Shown one piece after another: positions 1 to 12,404 of a stretch of DNA of 64,000 nucleotides. Position numbers and translations under genes: made by a program. Numbering within the stretch: position 1 is the stretch's first letter; each line of letters opens with the position of its first letter. Location: the NCBI GenBank assembly GCA_008638375.1, contig CM018031.1, positions 12,806,562-12,870,561 on the forward strand. The letters are read 5' to 3'. The notes beneath the pieces are model-generated. The model worked only from the letters and a program-made list of their open reading frames with translations. It was not told the origin of the DNA and made no database searches. This DNA is from Nyssa sinensis. Its lineage: Eukaryota; Streptophyta; Magnoliopsida; Cornales; Nyssaceae.

Positions 1-1411
1 CTTAGAATGTTTTTCAAAATTACTTTAAAAAATGAAATACAAAATTAAAGCACGAAACGGGTTCAAAACAACCCTACTACTTTGCTAAGTGGTGCATGAA
101 GAAGGATAAAACGATTTGATCACATTTGATATTAATACATATAAGTATACATGCCAATCAAATTATGAATGATGATACTGGCGATACACACGCCATTCCT
201 ATGTGATCAATATATACGTAAGAATTTCTGAATTTAAATAAAACGGGTTCGTATTAGCCGTTATATCAGTCAATTTTGTTGGCCTATTCAAGTGAACAAG
301 GTGTTAGGTAAAATAGGGTTGGGGATTGGAGAGCGAAGTGATTGGTGTCTCAATCACTTTACGTCGTGTTAATAATAAGGGTAAATTATATTGATTTTTC
401 CTGAAATTTATGATAATTACACTGACATGAAGTTTTTGAAATTACACTGATATCTTTTACTTACAAAATAATACACAAATATCTCTATTTAGTCAATTTT
501 TTTTTTCTTCAAAATGACAAAACTACCTATTTCATATTTTAAAAAAAAAAAATTAAAATCTTGACAAGTTTTTTTTTTTAACTTTCAAATAAATATTAAT
601 AAAAATCTTAGATTTATTTTTGTATAAAATAAAAATAATATATTTATCTTAAATTTGTTTTTAAATAAAAAAATTGAAAAATCTTTAAAAAAAAATTAGA
701 ATAAATTGGTTAAAATTGAAAAATATAAAAATAAATAAATAAAAATGACAGTTTCACTATTTTGAAGAAAAAGTTGACAAAAGATGAAAGTATCTGTATA
801 TTATTACACATATATATATATATAGAGTGCCAAATATACATCATTCAAAAAAAATATTTTTGTGTGATTGATCTCTCTTGACAAAAGTAGCCTAGTTGTG
901 ACTTATGGTGGAGGGCATGATCGGGTTGAGTCTGTTGACAATGACCTTGGACACATATTTAAAGAAAATGTTATAAAAAAAGAATTGATCTAAACTCTTT
1001 TATAATAAAAAAAATAGGAACTTTTACTAGTTGCAGCTTCTGCTGCTGTCTCTTTTTTGCCTTAGCCGTGGATTTTTTTAGATTAGCGAAAAAAGAAATA
1101 TTATTGATGAGAAGAGAATATAAAATATGCAACTTAATAGTATTAATAAAATAAAAATAAAGTACTAAAAAGTATCATTGCTAGTGAAAGACATTCCTAC
1201 TATGTTGACATTGGAACTACTCATATGCTAGCACTAAGCTTGAGATAAAAAGAGCACAAATCAAATTAAAACTGTCAAAACAATCACTAGAAAAGAAAGA
1301 CAAAACATCCCTTAAACCTAAAAGAAGCTTAGAGTCGAACTGCAAGGAAATAAAGACCAAAAGAAACAACCACAAGGAACAGCACAATGAGATTTACCAA
1401 CCAGAGCGACA
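1..1411. other. AT-rich intergenic DNA, no gene seen
   Basis: No convincing coding region on either strand. The stretch contains long A/T runs, a short (AT)n tract near 811-824 and one MITE-like relic listed separately. The last ~170 bases before the Ty3/gypsy LTR could be LINE 3' untranslated sequence, because the LINE on the far side of that element has its 3' end pointing this way. This is an inference only. Confidence 0.5.
379..810. repeat. MITE-like relic with inverted arms
   Basis: The left end reads GGTAAATTATATTGATTTTT and is followed by a segment (about 465-505) whose reverse complement is recognisable at about 765-810 (AATACACAAATATCT-like against AGATACTTTCATC-like arms, both next to a TTGTCAAC-like stretch). 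The interior is almost pure A/T. The left end resembles the arms of the longer element at 45345-45802, so the two may belong to one non-autonomous DNA-transposon family. No clear target duplication was found. Confidence 0.35.
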
Positions 1412-1965
1412 TGTCATGCCCCGCCAAGACTGACAAAGGTTACTCCACGCAGACGCCATGCAGATGCCACATAAGCTCTTACTGGATGATCACTCTTGTC
1501 TGCATGGCTTGCTTACTAGGATTCTCTAGAACATTCTTGGAGTGTACAGAGACTCCTAGACTTATATAGATTTTTGTACATTCTTGTAGACTTGTGTAGA
1601 ATATTCTAGATACTTAAATATTTGTATAGAGTTCTAGAATGATCATTTGAGAAGGTGTGAACATTTTGGATACTTAATAGTAGCCGTTAGATCAAATAAA
1701 TCCTAGCCATTGATTGTAAGGCCTAGAGCCTATATAAAGGGGTGGTACCTTATTTGTCCACCAAACAAGCAAGTTGTAAAGCATTTCTCACTTAAGCAAT
1801 ACAAGCTTTCTTCACTCAAACTCTCAAGCCTTCTTATTCTCTAGTCTTTCTCTTCTCTAGCCATAAGCCTAAGTGTGCTAGGCTAGGTAGGCTGACTTAG
1901 CACTACAAACCCAGTTGTGAGTAGCTAAGTGTCACACGAGTGCTTGAAACTTCAAGCCCGCGATA
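1412..1965 (+). repeat. 5' LTR of Ty3/gypsy element
   Basis: 554 bp, starting TGTCATGCCCC and ending CCCGCGATA (ancestral end probably ..GACA). It aligns over its whole length with 6693-7234. A TATA-type signal, CCTATATAAAGG, lies near 1729-1741, with the downstream leader of the transcript inside the LTR. Substitutions are scattered between the two copies, so the insertion is not recent. Confidence 0.93.
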
Positions 1966-1967
1966 GT

Positions 1968-1980
1968 TGGTATCAGAGCC
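1968..1980 (+). promoter_or_regulatory. Primer-binding site (tRNA-iMet)
   Basis: TGGTATCAGAGCC lies two bases inside the 5' LTR and is the standard plant primer-binding site, complementary to the 3' end of initiator tRNA-Met. It primes minus-strand DNA synthesis in reverse transcription. Confidence 0.92.
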
Positions 1981-2021
1981 TAGGTTGTGAGCAGGTTGTA
2001 ATAGAAGGAGTGAAGGACACC

Positions 2022-3239
2022 ATGTCGACTTCGGAGATAACTCGCATGGAAGAGCAAGCCTAAGGCCAAGACCGTGGTCAGAGAGACGCATCGTAACCCT
2101 GCCCAAGGAAAGGCACAGACTAGGTCCAAGGACCTGATGGCCAGCTTTGAGTCACGGTTGGCTAATGTAGAGTCCACCGTTTCATTATGGGACACACACT
2201 TGGAGGAAGTCAGGCAACTGTCTCAACGAGTTAGAGACGAAAAATGGTGAGCTCAACCAAGCTTTGAAGGGTTCCATCAATAAGCTGGGCAGTTTCATCA
2301 GGAAAGAAGTTTGTGCCTTTCATCAATTCATGGGTGAGCTCGCTAGCCTACGTGGGTACAGTCGATGGGGAACTCCACACTATCCGTGCTCAAGTGGAAG
2401 AGGTGCGTTTTGATTGGGCACTATGCAAAAAGGCAATCACCACGGGCAACGTCGTTACTAGATAGGCACCCAAGGTGGATGTGCCCAAACTAAAAAGTTA
2501 TGCTGGTTCAAGGAATGCTCGGGAGCTCGATAACTTCTTATAGGGCTTAGAACAATATTTTGAGGCCGTTGGTATGGCTGACGAGCCCGCCAAGGTACGC
2601 ACGGCTACCCTCTACCTAACTGATACTTGTCATGTTGTGGTGGCGTAGGAGGCATAGTGACATTGAGAGAGGCACTTTGCACCATGAATACATGGGACTG
2701 ACTTCAAAAAGGAGACTAAGCGTCAATTCTACTCGGAGAATGCCGAGGAGGAAGCACAGGGCAAACTACGCCGACTCAAGCAAACAAGTGCCATTCGGGA
2801 CTATGTGAAAGAGTTCACCACCCTTGTGCTTGAGATCCCAAACTTGAGCGACAAGAACTCCCTATTCTTCTTCCTAGATGGCCTTCAGCCATGGACCAAG
2901 ACGGAGTTAAGGCGACGTGGAGTGCAAGACCTTGCGACGGCCATTGTAGAGGCCGAATCATTCATCGATTTTGCCGTAAAAAAGGACAACCCCTAATCCA
3001 AGAAGGGTAACTTTGGCAAAGGTGGGGGAGGCAAAGGACGCGCGCCACAACATGATGGCAACAAGAAAGGTGGACCACACAAGCCACCTAGTGGCAAGGA
3101 TAAGGGCAAAGGAAAAGAGGGTAAGGATCAACCATTCAAGCCCAAGAGCTCATGCTTCTTGTGTGATGGCCCTCACTGGGTGAGGGATTATCCCAAGAGA
3201 AAAACATTTAATGCTATGATAGCCGAGTACGAGGAGTAA
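2022..3239 (+). pseudogene. Ty3/gypsy gag, broken
   Basis: The likely original start is the ATG at 2022, downstream of the primer site; an in-frame stop follows within about 15 codons. The capsid-like region runs from about 2470 to 2990 (motifs such as KLKSYAGSRNARELDNF and EQYFEAVGMADEPAKV). A basic glycine/lysine-rich tail is followed near 3150-3200 by a zinc knuckle of the CFLCDGPHWVRDY type, in which the last cysteine has become tyrosine. Stops interrupt the capsid region. In intact relatives this protein forms the virus-like particle and packages the RNA. Confidence 0.85.
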
Positions 3240-3257
3240 CAAGAGCAAGATGACGCT

Positions 3258-6200
3258 CACATGGGGTCCCTACAGATCCTCAATACTATCAAGGCCAAGG
3301 CCACATCCTCTAAAGGCCAAGGCAAGGGACTCATGTTCATGGAAACCAAGATCAATGGGATGCCTACTCATGCTTTGGTGGATATTGGGGCATCCCACAA
3401 CTTTGTATCAGTGGAGGAGGCCAAGAGACTTAGTCTCAAGGCTACCAAAGAGGGTGGTTCCATCAAGGCAGTCAACTTAACAGCTACACTTATCCATGGC
3501 GTTGCATGAGATGTACGTACTAGCATTGGCAAATGGACTGGATCGATTGACTACTCGGTAATACCCATGGACGACTTCCAAGTAGTACTTGGCATTGAGT
3601 TCTTAGACAAGGTCAAGACATTCTTGCTCCCTTTTGCCAACACAATGTGCATCATGAAAGGCGGTTCAGTATGCATGGTTCCTACGGAACGGGTGGATAA
3701 GCTACAAGCCAAGTCACTATCTGCCATGTAATTCAAGAAAGGATTCAAGAAAGGTGAGACTAGCTACCTTGCTGCCCTACGTCCAGATGATGATAAGCTA
3801 GTCTCCCTCCAATAAGAGCTACCCAAGCCTATCCAACACGTACTTGAAGACTACAAAGATGTTATGCCTAAGGAGTTGCCCAAGAAGCTACCACCTAGAA
3901 GGGAGGTAGATCATAGGATTGAGTTGGAGTTAGGGTCCAAACCCCTAGCCATGGCGCCCTATCGTATGGCGTCATTGAGTTGGAGGAGATAAAGAGGCAA
4001 CTTAAGGATTTGCTTGACGCTAGCTACATCCAACCTTCCAAAGCTCCCTATGGCGCACCGATACTCTTTCAAAAGAAGAAGGATGGGTCGCTTTGTATGT
4101 GCATCGACTATTGGGCATTCAATAAGGTGATGATCAAGAACAAGTACCCCATAACATTGATAGTCGATCTCTTTGATCAACTTGGCAAGGCACAGTACTT
4201 TACCAAGTTAGACTTACGATCGGGGTACTATCAAGTACGGATAGCGGAAGGTGATGAGCCCAAGACTACTTGTGTCACAAGGTACGATTCCTACGAGTTT
4301 CTAGTCATGCCTTTTGGCCTCACCAACACGTTGGCTACATTTTACACTCTTATGAACAAGCTCTTCCATCCTTATCTTGATTGGTTCGTTGTAGTATACT
4401 TGGATGATCTAGTGGTGTAAAGCACTACCTTGGAGGACCATGTGCAACATTTTGTAAAAAGTCTTCCAAGTATTGAGGGAGAACGAGCTTTATGTCAAGT
4501 TGGAAAAGTGCTCATTTGCCTAAGAGGAAGTCTTGTTCCTAAGGCATAAGATCAAGGATGGAAAGCTTATGATGGAAGAAGCTAATGTGAAGGCTATCCT
4601 AGAATGGGAGCCACTTACGAAGGTGCCAGAATTGCGGTCATTCTTGGGCCTAGTCAACTACTACCACTGTTTCATCAAGGGTTACTCGGCATGAGCCACC
4701 CCTTTGACAGATCTTTTAAAGAAGAATCGAGAATGGGCATGGACAGAGGCATGTCAACAAGCCTTTGAGGACCTTAAAAAGGCAGTTATTGAAGAGCCTA
4801 TCCTTAGCCTACCAGAACATTCCAAGCCTTATGAGGTGCACACGAATGGGTCAGATTTTGCTATTGGGGGCGTACTTATGCAAGAAGGTCACCCCCTAGC
4901 CTATGAGAGCCGAAAGCTCAATGACATCGAGCGTTGCTATACTGTTCAAGAAAAGGAGATGACTGTTGTCATACATTGTCTACAGACATGGAGGCACTAC
5001 TTGCTAGGTTCTCAGTTCGTCATTATGACTGATAATGTTGCCACTAGCTACTTCCAAACTCAAAAAAAGCTAAGCCCAAAGCAAGCTAGGTGGCAAGATT
5101 TTCTAGCAGAGTTTGACTATCGGTTTGTGCATAAGCCAGGAAAGGAAAACGTGGTGGCCAATGCTCTAAGCCACAAGGCTGAACTTGCTACCATTAGCAA
5201 GCCCCAATGTCCTCTACTTGATCGCATAAAGGCAGGACTGCAACATGATGCCTTAGCCAAAAGCTTGATCGGGTTAGTCAACGATGGCAAGACATGATGT
5301 TTTTGGCTCAAGGATGACTTGTTCTTCATCGTGGGGGACTGATTCTACGTGCCTAAGTGGGGAAGCCTACGGAAGGAGTTGATCAAGGAATGTCACGACA
5401 CCAAATGGGCGGGCCACCCAGGCATGAGACACACTCTAGCCTTGCTAGAGGATTCATATTTTTGGCCTCGGATGCGTGACGATATAGAGGCCTATGTAAG
5501 GACTTATCTTGTATGCTAACAAGACAAGGTGGAGCAGCAACATCCCGCCGGTTTACTAGAGCCATTACCTACTCCAAAAAGGCCATGGGAAAGTGTTTCT
5601 ATGGACTTAATCACAACACTACCTAAGTCAGAAGGATATGGGTGCATTATCGTGGTGGTTGATCGTTTCAGCAAGTATGCCACTTTCATCCCTACCATGG
5701 CTGACTGCACAACCGAGAAGACGGCTAAACTATTTCTAAGGCATGTTGTGAAACTTTGAGGAGTTCCACAGAATATTGTCAGTGATCGAGACCCTCGCTT
5801 CACGGGGAGATTTTGGACGGAGCTCTTCAAACTAATGGGGTCGAACTTAAACTTCTCCACAAGGTTCCATCCCCAATCGATGGCCAGACCGAGTGGATCA
5901 ATGCTCTATTGGAGCTATACTTACGACACTACATTAGTGCCAATTAGCGAAATTGGGCCAAACTCCTTGACGTGGCACAATTCTCCTATAATCTAGAACG
6001 GAGTGAGGCTACTAACCGCAGCTCATTTGAGGTTGTTACCGGATGATAACCAATGACTCCTAATGCAATCACATCATCTTATGGCAGGAAAAGTCCGGCA
6101 GCTTATAAATTTGCTAAGACTTGGCAAGAGCAGGCCAACTTGGCACGGGCATACCTCGACAAGGCGGCGAGAAAGATGAAGAAGTGGGCCAATACGAAAA

Positions 6201-6660
6201 GGAGATAGAAGGAGTACAATATGGGAGACTTGGTCCTAATCAACCTTTTACCCCAAAAATTCAAGGCCCTAAGGAAGGTGCAGAAGGGGTTAGTGAGATG
6301 CTATAAGGGGCCATTTCCTATCCTATAACGGGTGGGCAAGGTTTTTACAAGGTGCAACTACCACCTAAGTTAAAGATCCACCCAATCTTCTATGTTAGCT
6401 TCCTAAAGCCCTATCATGAAGACAAGGAAGACCCAAGTCGTAGAGAATCGAAGAGGACTCCAACCGCCGTGGTTACTTCTTTTGGCAAGGAGGTTGATAG
6501 CATCCTTGCTAATCGAGTAATACGGAGAAGAGGTGTCCCCAACTACACAAAATACTTGGTAAAATGGAAGGACTTGCCGGATAGCGAAGCAAGCTAGGAG
6601 CACGAAGACTCATTATGGCAGTTTGCTGAACATATCCAACGATTCAAGGATGAAGGCGCG
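3258..6660 (+). pseudogene. Ty3/gypsy pol (PR-RT-RH-INT-chromodomain), broken
   Basis: Protease near 3261-3509 has ALVDIGASHNF, with the active-site DTGA changed to DIGA. Reverse transcriptase at about 3980-4420 keeps the YLDD box (VVYLDDLVV, about 4391-4420). RNase H at about 4704-5297 has TNGSD where TDASD is expected and ends VANALSHK for VADALSRK, so catalytic residues are altered. Integrase starts near 5390; its HHCC finger has lost a cysteine and carries a stop, and the catalytic core (MDLITTLPKSEGYG..VVVDRFSKYATFIP) runs 5590-5860 with a frame break at 5760. The C-terminal chromodomain is at about 6480-6625 (VDSILANRVIRRRG, YLVKWKDLPDSEAS) with a stop in place of the conserved tryptophan. 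In active relatives the chromodomain guides integration into heterochromatin. Confidence 0.9.
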
Positions 6661-6680
6661 ACGAGGACATCACGAGCTTA

Positions 6681-6692
6681 GGTGGGGGAGGA
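6681..6692 (+). promoter_or_regulatory. Polypurine tract of Ty3/gypsy element
   Basis: GGTGGGGGAGGA lies immediately before the TGTCACGC start of the 3' LTR and has the position and composition of the plus-strand primer site. Confidence 0.85.
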
Positions 6693-7234
6693 TGTCACGC
6701 CCCGCCAAGACTAACAAAGGTTACGCTATGCAGATGCCACATAAGCGCTTATTGGATGATCACTCTTGTCTGCATGGCCTGCTTACTATGATTCTCTAGA
6801 ACATTCTTGGAGTGTGTAGAGATTCCTAGACTTGTATAGATTATTGTACATTCTTGTAGACTTATGTAGAATATTCTAGATACTTAGATATTTGTATAGA
6901 GTTCTAGAATGATTCATTGAGGAGGTGGGAACATTCTGGATACTTAATAGTAGCCGTTAGATCAAATTAAACCTAGCCATTGATAGTAAGGCCAAGAGCC
7001 TATATAAAGGGGTGGTACCTCATTTGTCCACCAACCAAGCAAGTTGTAAAGTATCTCTCACTTGAGCAATACAAGTTTTCTTCACTCAAACTCTCAAGCC
7101 TTTTTGTTCTCTAGTCTTTCTCTTCTTTAGCCACAAGCCCAAGTGTGCTAGCTAGGTAGGCTGACTTAGCACTGCAAACCCAGTTATGAGTAGCTAAGTG
7201 CCACACGAGTGCTTGAAACTTCAAGCCCGTGACA
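6693..7234 (+). repeat. 3' LTR of Ty3/gypsy element
   Basis: 542 bp, the partner of 1412-1965. It starts TGTCACGCCCC and ends CCCGTGACA. It is 12 bp shorter than the 5' copy, in part because it lacks some bases near the start (the CTCCACGCAGACGC stretch of the 5' copy). It shares the CCTATATAAAGG promoter-like motif near 7009-7021. Confidence 0.93.
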
Positions 7235-7586
7235 AACACCCCCAACGGATATCGCTGCCATAAGCATTCGAGGAAGAGAAAAATAGTGACCGATAGAAAC
7301 TTCAAATTAATCTACCTTCACAACAAGCTACTTCCAAAGAACAACTCTTCCCCATAAGCTGTAATTTGATTACAACAAATTACTCCAATAAACCTTTGCA
7401 TCATAGCCTTTCACTAATTTTGTGAGATTGAAAAATCAAATCATTAATGGAGTAGTCTAATTTTCCCATTTTGAATTTTACCCAATAAGCCACCTTTATT
7501 TTTATGGAATCCTTAAATTTTTCCAAACAAGGAGCTGCTTGGTTGAAGATACATTCATTCCTTTGTTTCCACACAGCCCACATAAT
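7235..7586 (-). pseudogene. LINE 3' end (C-terminal coding part and 3' UTR)
   Basis: The minus strand from 7583 to 7401 reads MWAVWKQRNECIFN..., the tryptophan-rich block typical of the C-terminal region of plant L1-type LINE pol proteins, then stops. Bases 7400-7235 would be 3' untranslated sequence. The reading frame continues without loss into 12405-12545 once copia-1 and one copy of its target duplication are removed. The Ty3/gypsy element abuts the 3' side, so the poly(A) end is not visible here. Confidence 0.7.
7582..7586. repeat. Target-site duplication of copia-1, left copy
   Basis: ATAAT, identical to 12405-12409 on the other side of the element. Confidence 0.9.
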
Positions 7587-7879
7587 TGAAGAATTATATA
7601 GATGGAAAATATATTGAGTTTAATACCACACCCTTTGTGGTGATTCTAGTCTTGTATATATTGACAAAAGATTACACAGCATTCCCTAAATTGTAAGGAT
7701 TGATAATTATGACAGAAATATACTTAGGCTAAACTAAAGGAATTTACCAACGGTTATAATAAGAGAGAATCATGGGATACACAGCTGAAGGTCTATTTTA
7801 TGTAGAGATCATATTTAATTGGGAGTCATAAATGGTGGTGTTTGAATTTGATTTGAATTTTGACTTTCTATGGTTCTCA
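7587..7879 (-). repeat. 3' LTR of copia-1
   Basis: 293 bp. It contains the short palindrome CACACCCTTTGTGGTG seen also in the partner LTR at 12111-12404, and terminates TGAAG...TCTCA when read on the plus strand. Confidence 0.93.
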
Positions 7880-7890
7880 CACCCCCACAA
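7880..7890 (-). promoter_or_regulatory. Polypurine tract of copia-1
   Basis: On the minus strand the bases just before the 3' LTR read TTGTGGGGGTG, a purine-rich primer site in the correct position. Confidence 0.8.
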
Positions 7891-10800
7891 GCTGATGGCC
7901 CGTGAGCGAACCATAAGCTTGTTTGTTAACAAAAACAACCGAGACTTTGAAAGACCTTTAGTCAAGATGTGGGCGACTTGGTCGGTAGTGGAGATATAGC
8001 ATACCTCAAGTTCCTTACGTACCACTTTGTCACGGACATAATGATAGTCAACCTTCAAATGTTTGGTTCTAGCATGGAAGATCCGGTTTTATGCTAATGA
8101 TATGGAACTGATATTGTCACACCAAATGCGAGGGGTTGAAAGACATACTCCCAAGTCTTTGAATAAGGACCTAATCTATGAGAGTTCAACTGCAGTGTAG
8201 GCTAGTTGACGGTATTCGGCTTTGGTGCTTGATCTTGATACAGTATGTTGTTTCTTGGCACTCCAAGAGATGGGATTATGACCAAGATAGACATAGTATC
8301 CACCTGTAGAGTGACGATCATTTGGGCAGCCGGCATAAGCTGCATCAGAGTAAGCTTCCAACATCAATGATCCAGGTTGGTAAAAGAGCCCATGGTCAGA
8401 AGTGTCCTTTAAATACCATAGTATACGTTTCATAGCAGTCTAATAATGGTTTGTTGGTTGATGCATAAATTGACAAACTTGATTAACGGCAAAGCATATA
8501 TTGGGATGAGTCAGTGTCAAGTATTATAGGGCGCCAACAACACTTCAAAATTCTGTGGGATCCGAAAGAGGGTCTCCATCATAGAGACTTAGTTTCTTAC
8601 CAGCATGAGCAGGAGAAGAGATTGGCTTGACATCCTGAAAATTTGTGCGAAACAACAAATCCATAGTATATTTGGTTTAAGTGAGATACACACCAGTGGA
8701 GCTGTATACTACCTCTAGACCAAGGAAATAATGTAGTTGTCCCAAATCTTTCATAAAGAACAATTTGCCCAGGTTCTGAATAAGACTAAAAATATGGGAG
8801 GAACTAGTGCCTGTAATTAAAATGTCATCAACATAAATAAGCAGAATAATTAGCAAATCACCCTTATGGAAGGTGAATAGAGAATAATCTGCTTTGGACT
8901 CACAGACCCCAAGTTCCTCTAAATAATCAAAAAATCTGGTTAACCATTGACGTGGTACTTGTTTTAAACCATAAAGCAACTTATGGAGTTTGCAAACATG
9001 GTTAGGATAGTTTGGATCAATGAAGCCCTAAGGTTGTCGCATATAGACTTCCTCAGATAATATCCCATGCAGAAACGCATGGTGAACATCCAATTATCGA
9101 ATTGGCTAGTTGTGATGGACTGCTAGAGCAAGGATAATATGAATAGTGGAATGCTTCACAATCGGACTAAAAGTTTCTGTATAATCAATTCCCTCTTGTT
9201 GGTGATATCCATTGGCCACTAGGCGGGCCTTATAGCGTTCACTAGTGCCATCCGAATGCTTTTTGATTTTGAAAACCCATTTGTTTGGTAAGATGTTCGT
9301 ATCCGAAGTAGGTGGTACCAATGACCAAGTACCGCTTTGTTGCAAAGCATTAAACTCAACACCCATTGCTTTATGCCATTCCTCATATTTTGTAGCTTGA
9401 GTAAAACATATGGGTTTTAGAAGAGTGGGATCATAAGTTACATTTAAGGAATACTTTGGATTCGGTTTAGAGGTGCCAGCGTGACTCCTAGTAACCATAG
9501 GGTGGGGATTAGTGTTTGGGTGGGAAGTTTAAGTAATGATAGGATTAGTGATTGGAGTAGTGTTTGGTTGGGTAGTTTTGGTAATGATAGGAGGAGTGAT
9601 GAGGATATTTGTAGTTGGCGTGATTGATGGAGTAGGAACAATAGGTGGGGTTTGTGTAGGTGGGTCTGGAGGTGGTATGGTTGTATTTGGAGGGACAATA
9701 AAAGCTAGTGGTATATAAGGCAAAGGTTCAGTAACTATTGCTAGTGGTGAATTAAAATATGGTGAAGCCGTCTCTGTAGAAAGAGTGTTAGTGATCTTTT
9801 GGAATGGGAATGATAACTCATAAAAAAGACGGGACAAATAAATACGACCTTGTACTTTGATCAAGGAAGCGGCATCCTTGGTGGTTAAGAGAGTACCCTA
9901 AAAAGACACACCGTTTGGAACAAAACTGTAATTTATTTGTATTGTAAGGTCGTAAATAAGGGAAACATGCACATCCAAATACACGAAGAGTATCATATGA
10001 GGGAGATTTATGAAATAATTTTTCATATGGAGTGATGTACTGTAAAACACAAGTTGGCAAATGATTTATTAAGTATAATGCAGTTTGAAATGCATCGACC
10101 CAATAATTTGATGACATATGAGCATGGGCAAGAAGTGTGAGCCCAGTGTCAACAATGTGACGATGTTTTCTTTCTGCTACCCCATTTTGTTCGGGATGAC
10201 CTCGATAAGAGGAGTGGAATCCAATACCATTATGAGGCAAATAATTTTGAAATTTTCTTTTTGTATATTCACTTCTACATAAGATTGAAACATTTTTATT
10301 TTGGATGAAAAGAGATTTTTAACATGCAATTTAAATTTGAGAAAGATATAGAACACTTCATGTTTATATTGCATTGGAAAGATCCATGAGTATCGTGAAA
10401 AATCATCCACAAATAAGACATAATATTTAGATCCTTTGATTGAAATAATAGGAGAAGTCCAAACATCTGAGTGAATTAATTCCAAAGGAAATTTTGATAT
10501 GGAATCCGACAATTGAAAAGGTAACTTAGTACTTTTACCCAAAGGACATGAATTACAAAATGGAATGGAATTATTACCATGCATTAGAATACATTTATTT
10601 GAAATAAGACGTGAAAGAGTGTTGTTGGCAGGATGACCCAACCGAGAATGCCAAATTGGGACGCTAACACGAACACCAACAAATGCAAATGGATGACCCG
10701 ATTTTATAGAGATTTGAGTATGGATGTGAAAGGGATAGAGACCATGTTCACTCTTCCAGCGAAAAAGCGTCTTCCCCATCTTTACATCCTTCACATAGAA

Positions 10801-12063
10801 ACAATCAAAGTAAAAAACAAAGTAATAGTTATTATCCCGAGTGAATTGATATATTGACAGAAGATTAGCAACAATGGAAGGACAATGGAAAATATTTTTC
10901 AAAGCAAAGGTTGAGGAACCACAAGTAAGTTTATTAGAACCAGTATGAGTGATAGTCAAACCTGCATCATTACCCATAGCAACATGATCTTTTCCCTAAT
11001 ATTCATTGTGAATGGCCAAGTTTGTAAGATCAGAAGTAATATGGTTTGAGGCACCAGAATCTGAAATCCATGTAGTTGATGGATTGTTGGAGGAGGCGAT
11101 AGCAGCCATAGCCGTAAGTTTTTGAGGTGGAATTCTACCTTCATAAGCATGGTTCATGCGTTGATAACAATCAATGGCATTGTGCCCATTGCGATGGCAT
11201 ATTTGACATAGGAGGATGTGAAGACACAGGACTAGAGGTACCAAAAGACACGGAACTTGAGTGTGGTTGGGACCAATTATTTGGATTCTGATAGAAACCA
11301 GATGGTCCCCTTCCTCGCATATTGGGTCCGCGGTGATGCACGGGGTTGCAACCACGGTTGTTGCTTTATGTAGCTTTGGGTGTGTACATGGCAGTGGGAC
11401 TTGCCTCAAAAGATGTTGTTTGTTGCGCCTCGAGTCTCATCTTGGCATTAAGTAGTAAAGCAACAACAGATCATCGTAGGATATAGAAGTGTCATAGGCT
11501 TGTGTAGAGCTGACTGTAATCTCATATGCCGGGCCAACATTGTTCAGAATTATGTTGACAAGTTCATCATCGTCAACGGGTTTTCCTGCTAAGGCAAGAT
11601 TATCAGCAATCTGATTAATCTTGTCCACAAAATTTGAGATGGAAAGACCTTCGCCTTTCACAGTGAGTAGGTCATGTCGTAGTTATAAAATACGATTTTT
11701 CGATTGAGAAGCATATCTCTTCTCAAGTGAGGACCATGTAGCTTGTGATGATGTAAATTGAGCCACTGTAAAAAGTACAGTTGGAGAAAGAGAATTATTG
11801 ATCCAACTAAGGATCATTTGGTCCTGTTGATGCCAAGTAACGTACCTAGGAACCACTTCAGTGGTTAAGGTACCGTTAGTATTGCGTTTGAATTCTGGTG
11901 GACAAGGATTTGTACCTATGACAAATTCCATCAAATTCTTGCTTTTGAGAATCAGAACAATTAGAGCAAGCCATAGTGGATAGTTGGTTCTGTCAAGTTC
12001 GATAGACATGAACCCGAAGTGACTGGGTACTACGACACCAGTAGAGGAATTGATGGCTTCCAT
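7880..12063 (-). pseudogene. copia-1 gag-pol, broken
   Basis: The minus-strand ATG at 12063 opens gag (MEAINSSTGVVVPSHFG; UBN2-type capsid to about 11440). An intact zinc knuckle CQICHRNGHNAIDC lies near 11180-11220, then the protease motif WISDSGASNHIT near 11050. Integrase (WHSRLGHPANN, SDVWTSPIISIKGSKYY, DDFSRYSWIF; later PEQNGVAERKHRH) spans about 10700-9900. Reverse transcriptase spans 9500-8600 with the YVDD box (IYVDDILITG) near 8820. RNase H (AYSDAAYAGCPNDRHSTGGYYV) is at 8370-8200. Breaks include two nonsense codons just after 9106, a frameshift at about 10200-10240, and several between 11440 and 11000. The reading frame of the extreme C-terminus runs on into the 3' LTR. Confidence 0.9.
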
Positions 12064-12099
12064 GAAAAAAAAAATTGTGTATAGTCGTTAGATGTAGAG

Positions 12100-12110
12100 C
12101 TCTGATACCA
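12100..12110 (-). promoter_or_regulatory. Primer-binding site of copia-1
   Basis: The minus strand reads TGGTATCAGAG immediately after the 5' LTR, complementary to initiator tRNA-Met. Confidence 0.9.
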
Positions 12111-12404
12111 TGAAGAATTATATAGATGGAAAATATATTGAGTTTATGACCACACCCTTTGTGGTGATTCTAGTTGTGTATATATTGACAAAAGATTACA
12201 CAGCATTCCCTAAATTGTAGGGATTGATAATTATGATAGAAATATACTTAGGTTAAACTAAAGGAATTTACCAACGGTTACGCTAAGAAAGAATCATAGG
12301 ATACACAGCTAGGAGGTCTATTTTAGGTAGAGATCATATTTGATTGGGAGTCATAAGTGGTGGTGTTTGAATTTGATTTGAATTTTGATTTTCTATGATT
12401 ATCA
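12111..12404 (-). repeat. 5' LTR of copia-1
   Basis: 294 bp, the partner of 7587-7879. It would contain the promoter of the element, read toward lower coordinates. Confidence 0.93.

Larger units (their letters stand above)
1412..7234 (+). mobile_element. Full-length Ty3/gypsy chromovirus (degenerate)
   Basis: A 5.8-kb element with two LTRs (1412-1965 and 6693-7234) that both begin TGTCAYGCCCCGCC and end YGAYA. A primer-binding site complementary to initiator tRNA-Met lies inside the 5' LTR and a G-rich polypurine tract precedes the 3' LTR. Internal order is gag (retrotrans_gag-like region, zinc knuckle), protease, reverse transcriptase, RNase H, integrase and chromodomain, the order of plant chromoviruses. 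The RNase H and chromodomain wording suggests the Galadriel or Reina group, but this was not tested. Numerous stops and frameshifts in every domain make it inactive. No matching 5-bp target duplication is visible (CGACA on the left, AACAC on the right). Confidence 0.93.
7587..12404 (-). mobile_element. Ty1/copia retrotransposon copia-1 (full length, degenerate)
   Basis: A 4.8-kb element on the minus strand. LTRs at 7587-7879 and 12111-12404 begin TGAAGAATTATATAG and end in CA; a perfect ATAAT target duplication flanks them. The primer site (12100-12110) and polypurine tract (7880-7890) are in place. Domain order on the minus strand is gag, protease, integrase, reverse transcriptase, RNase H, which is diagnostic of Ty1/copia. 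Short LTRs and small size fit the Ale/Retrofit type, but the lineage was not tested. The two LTRs differ at roughly twenty positions by eye, so the insertion is old. Stops and frameshifts make it inactive. Confidence 0.95.
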
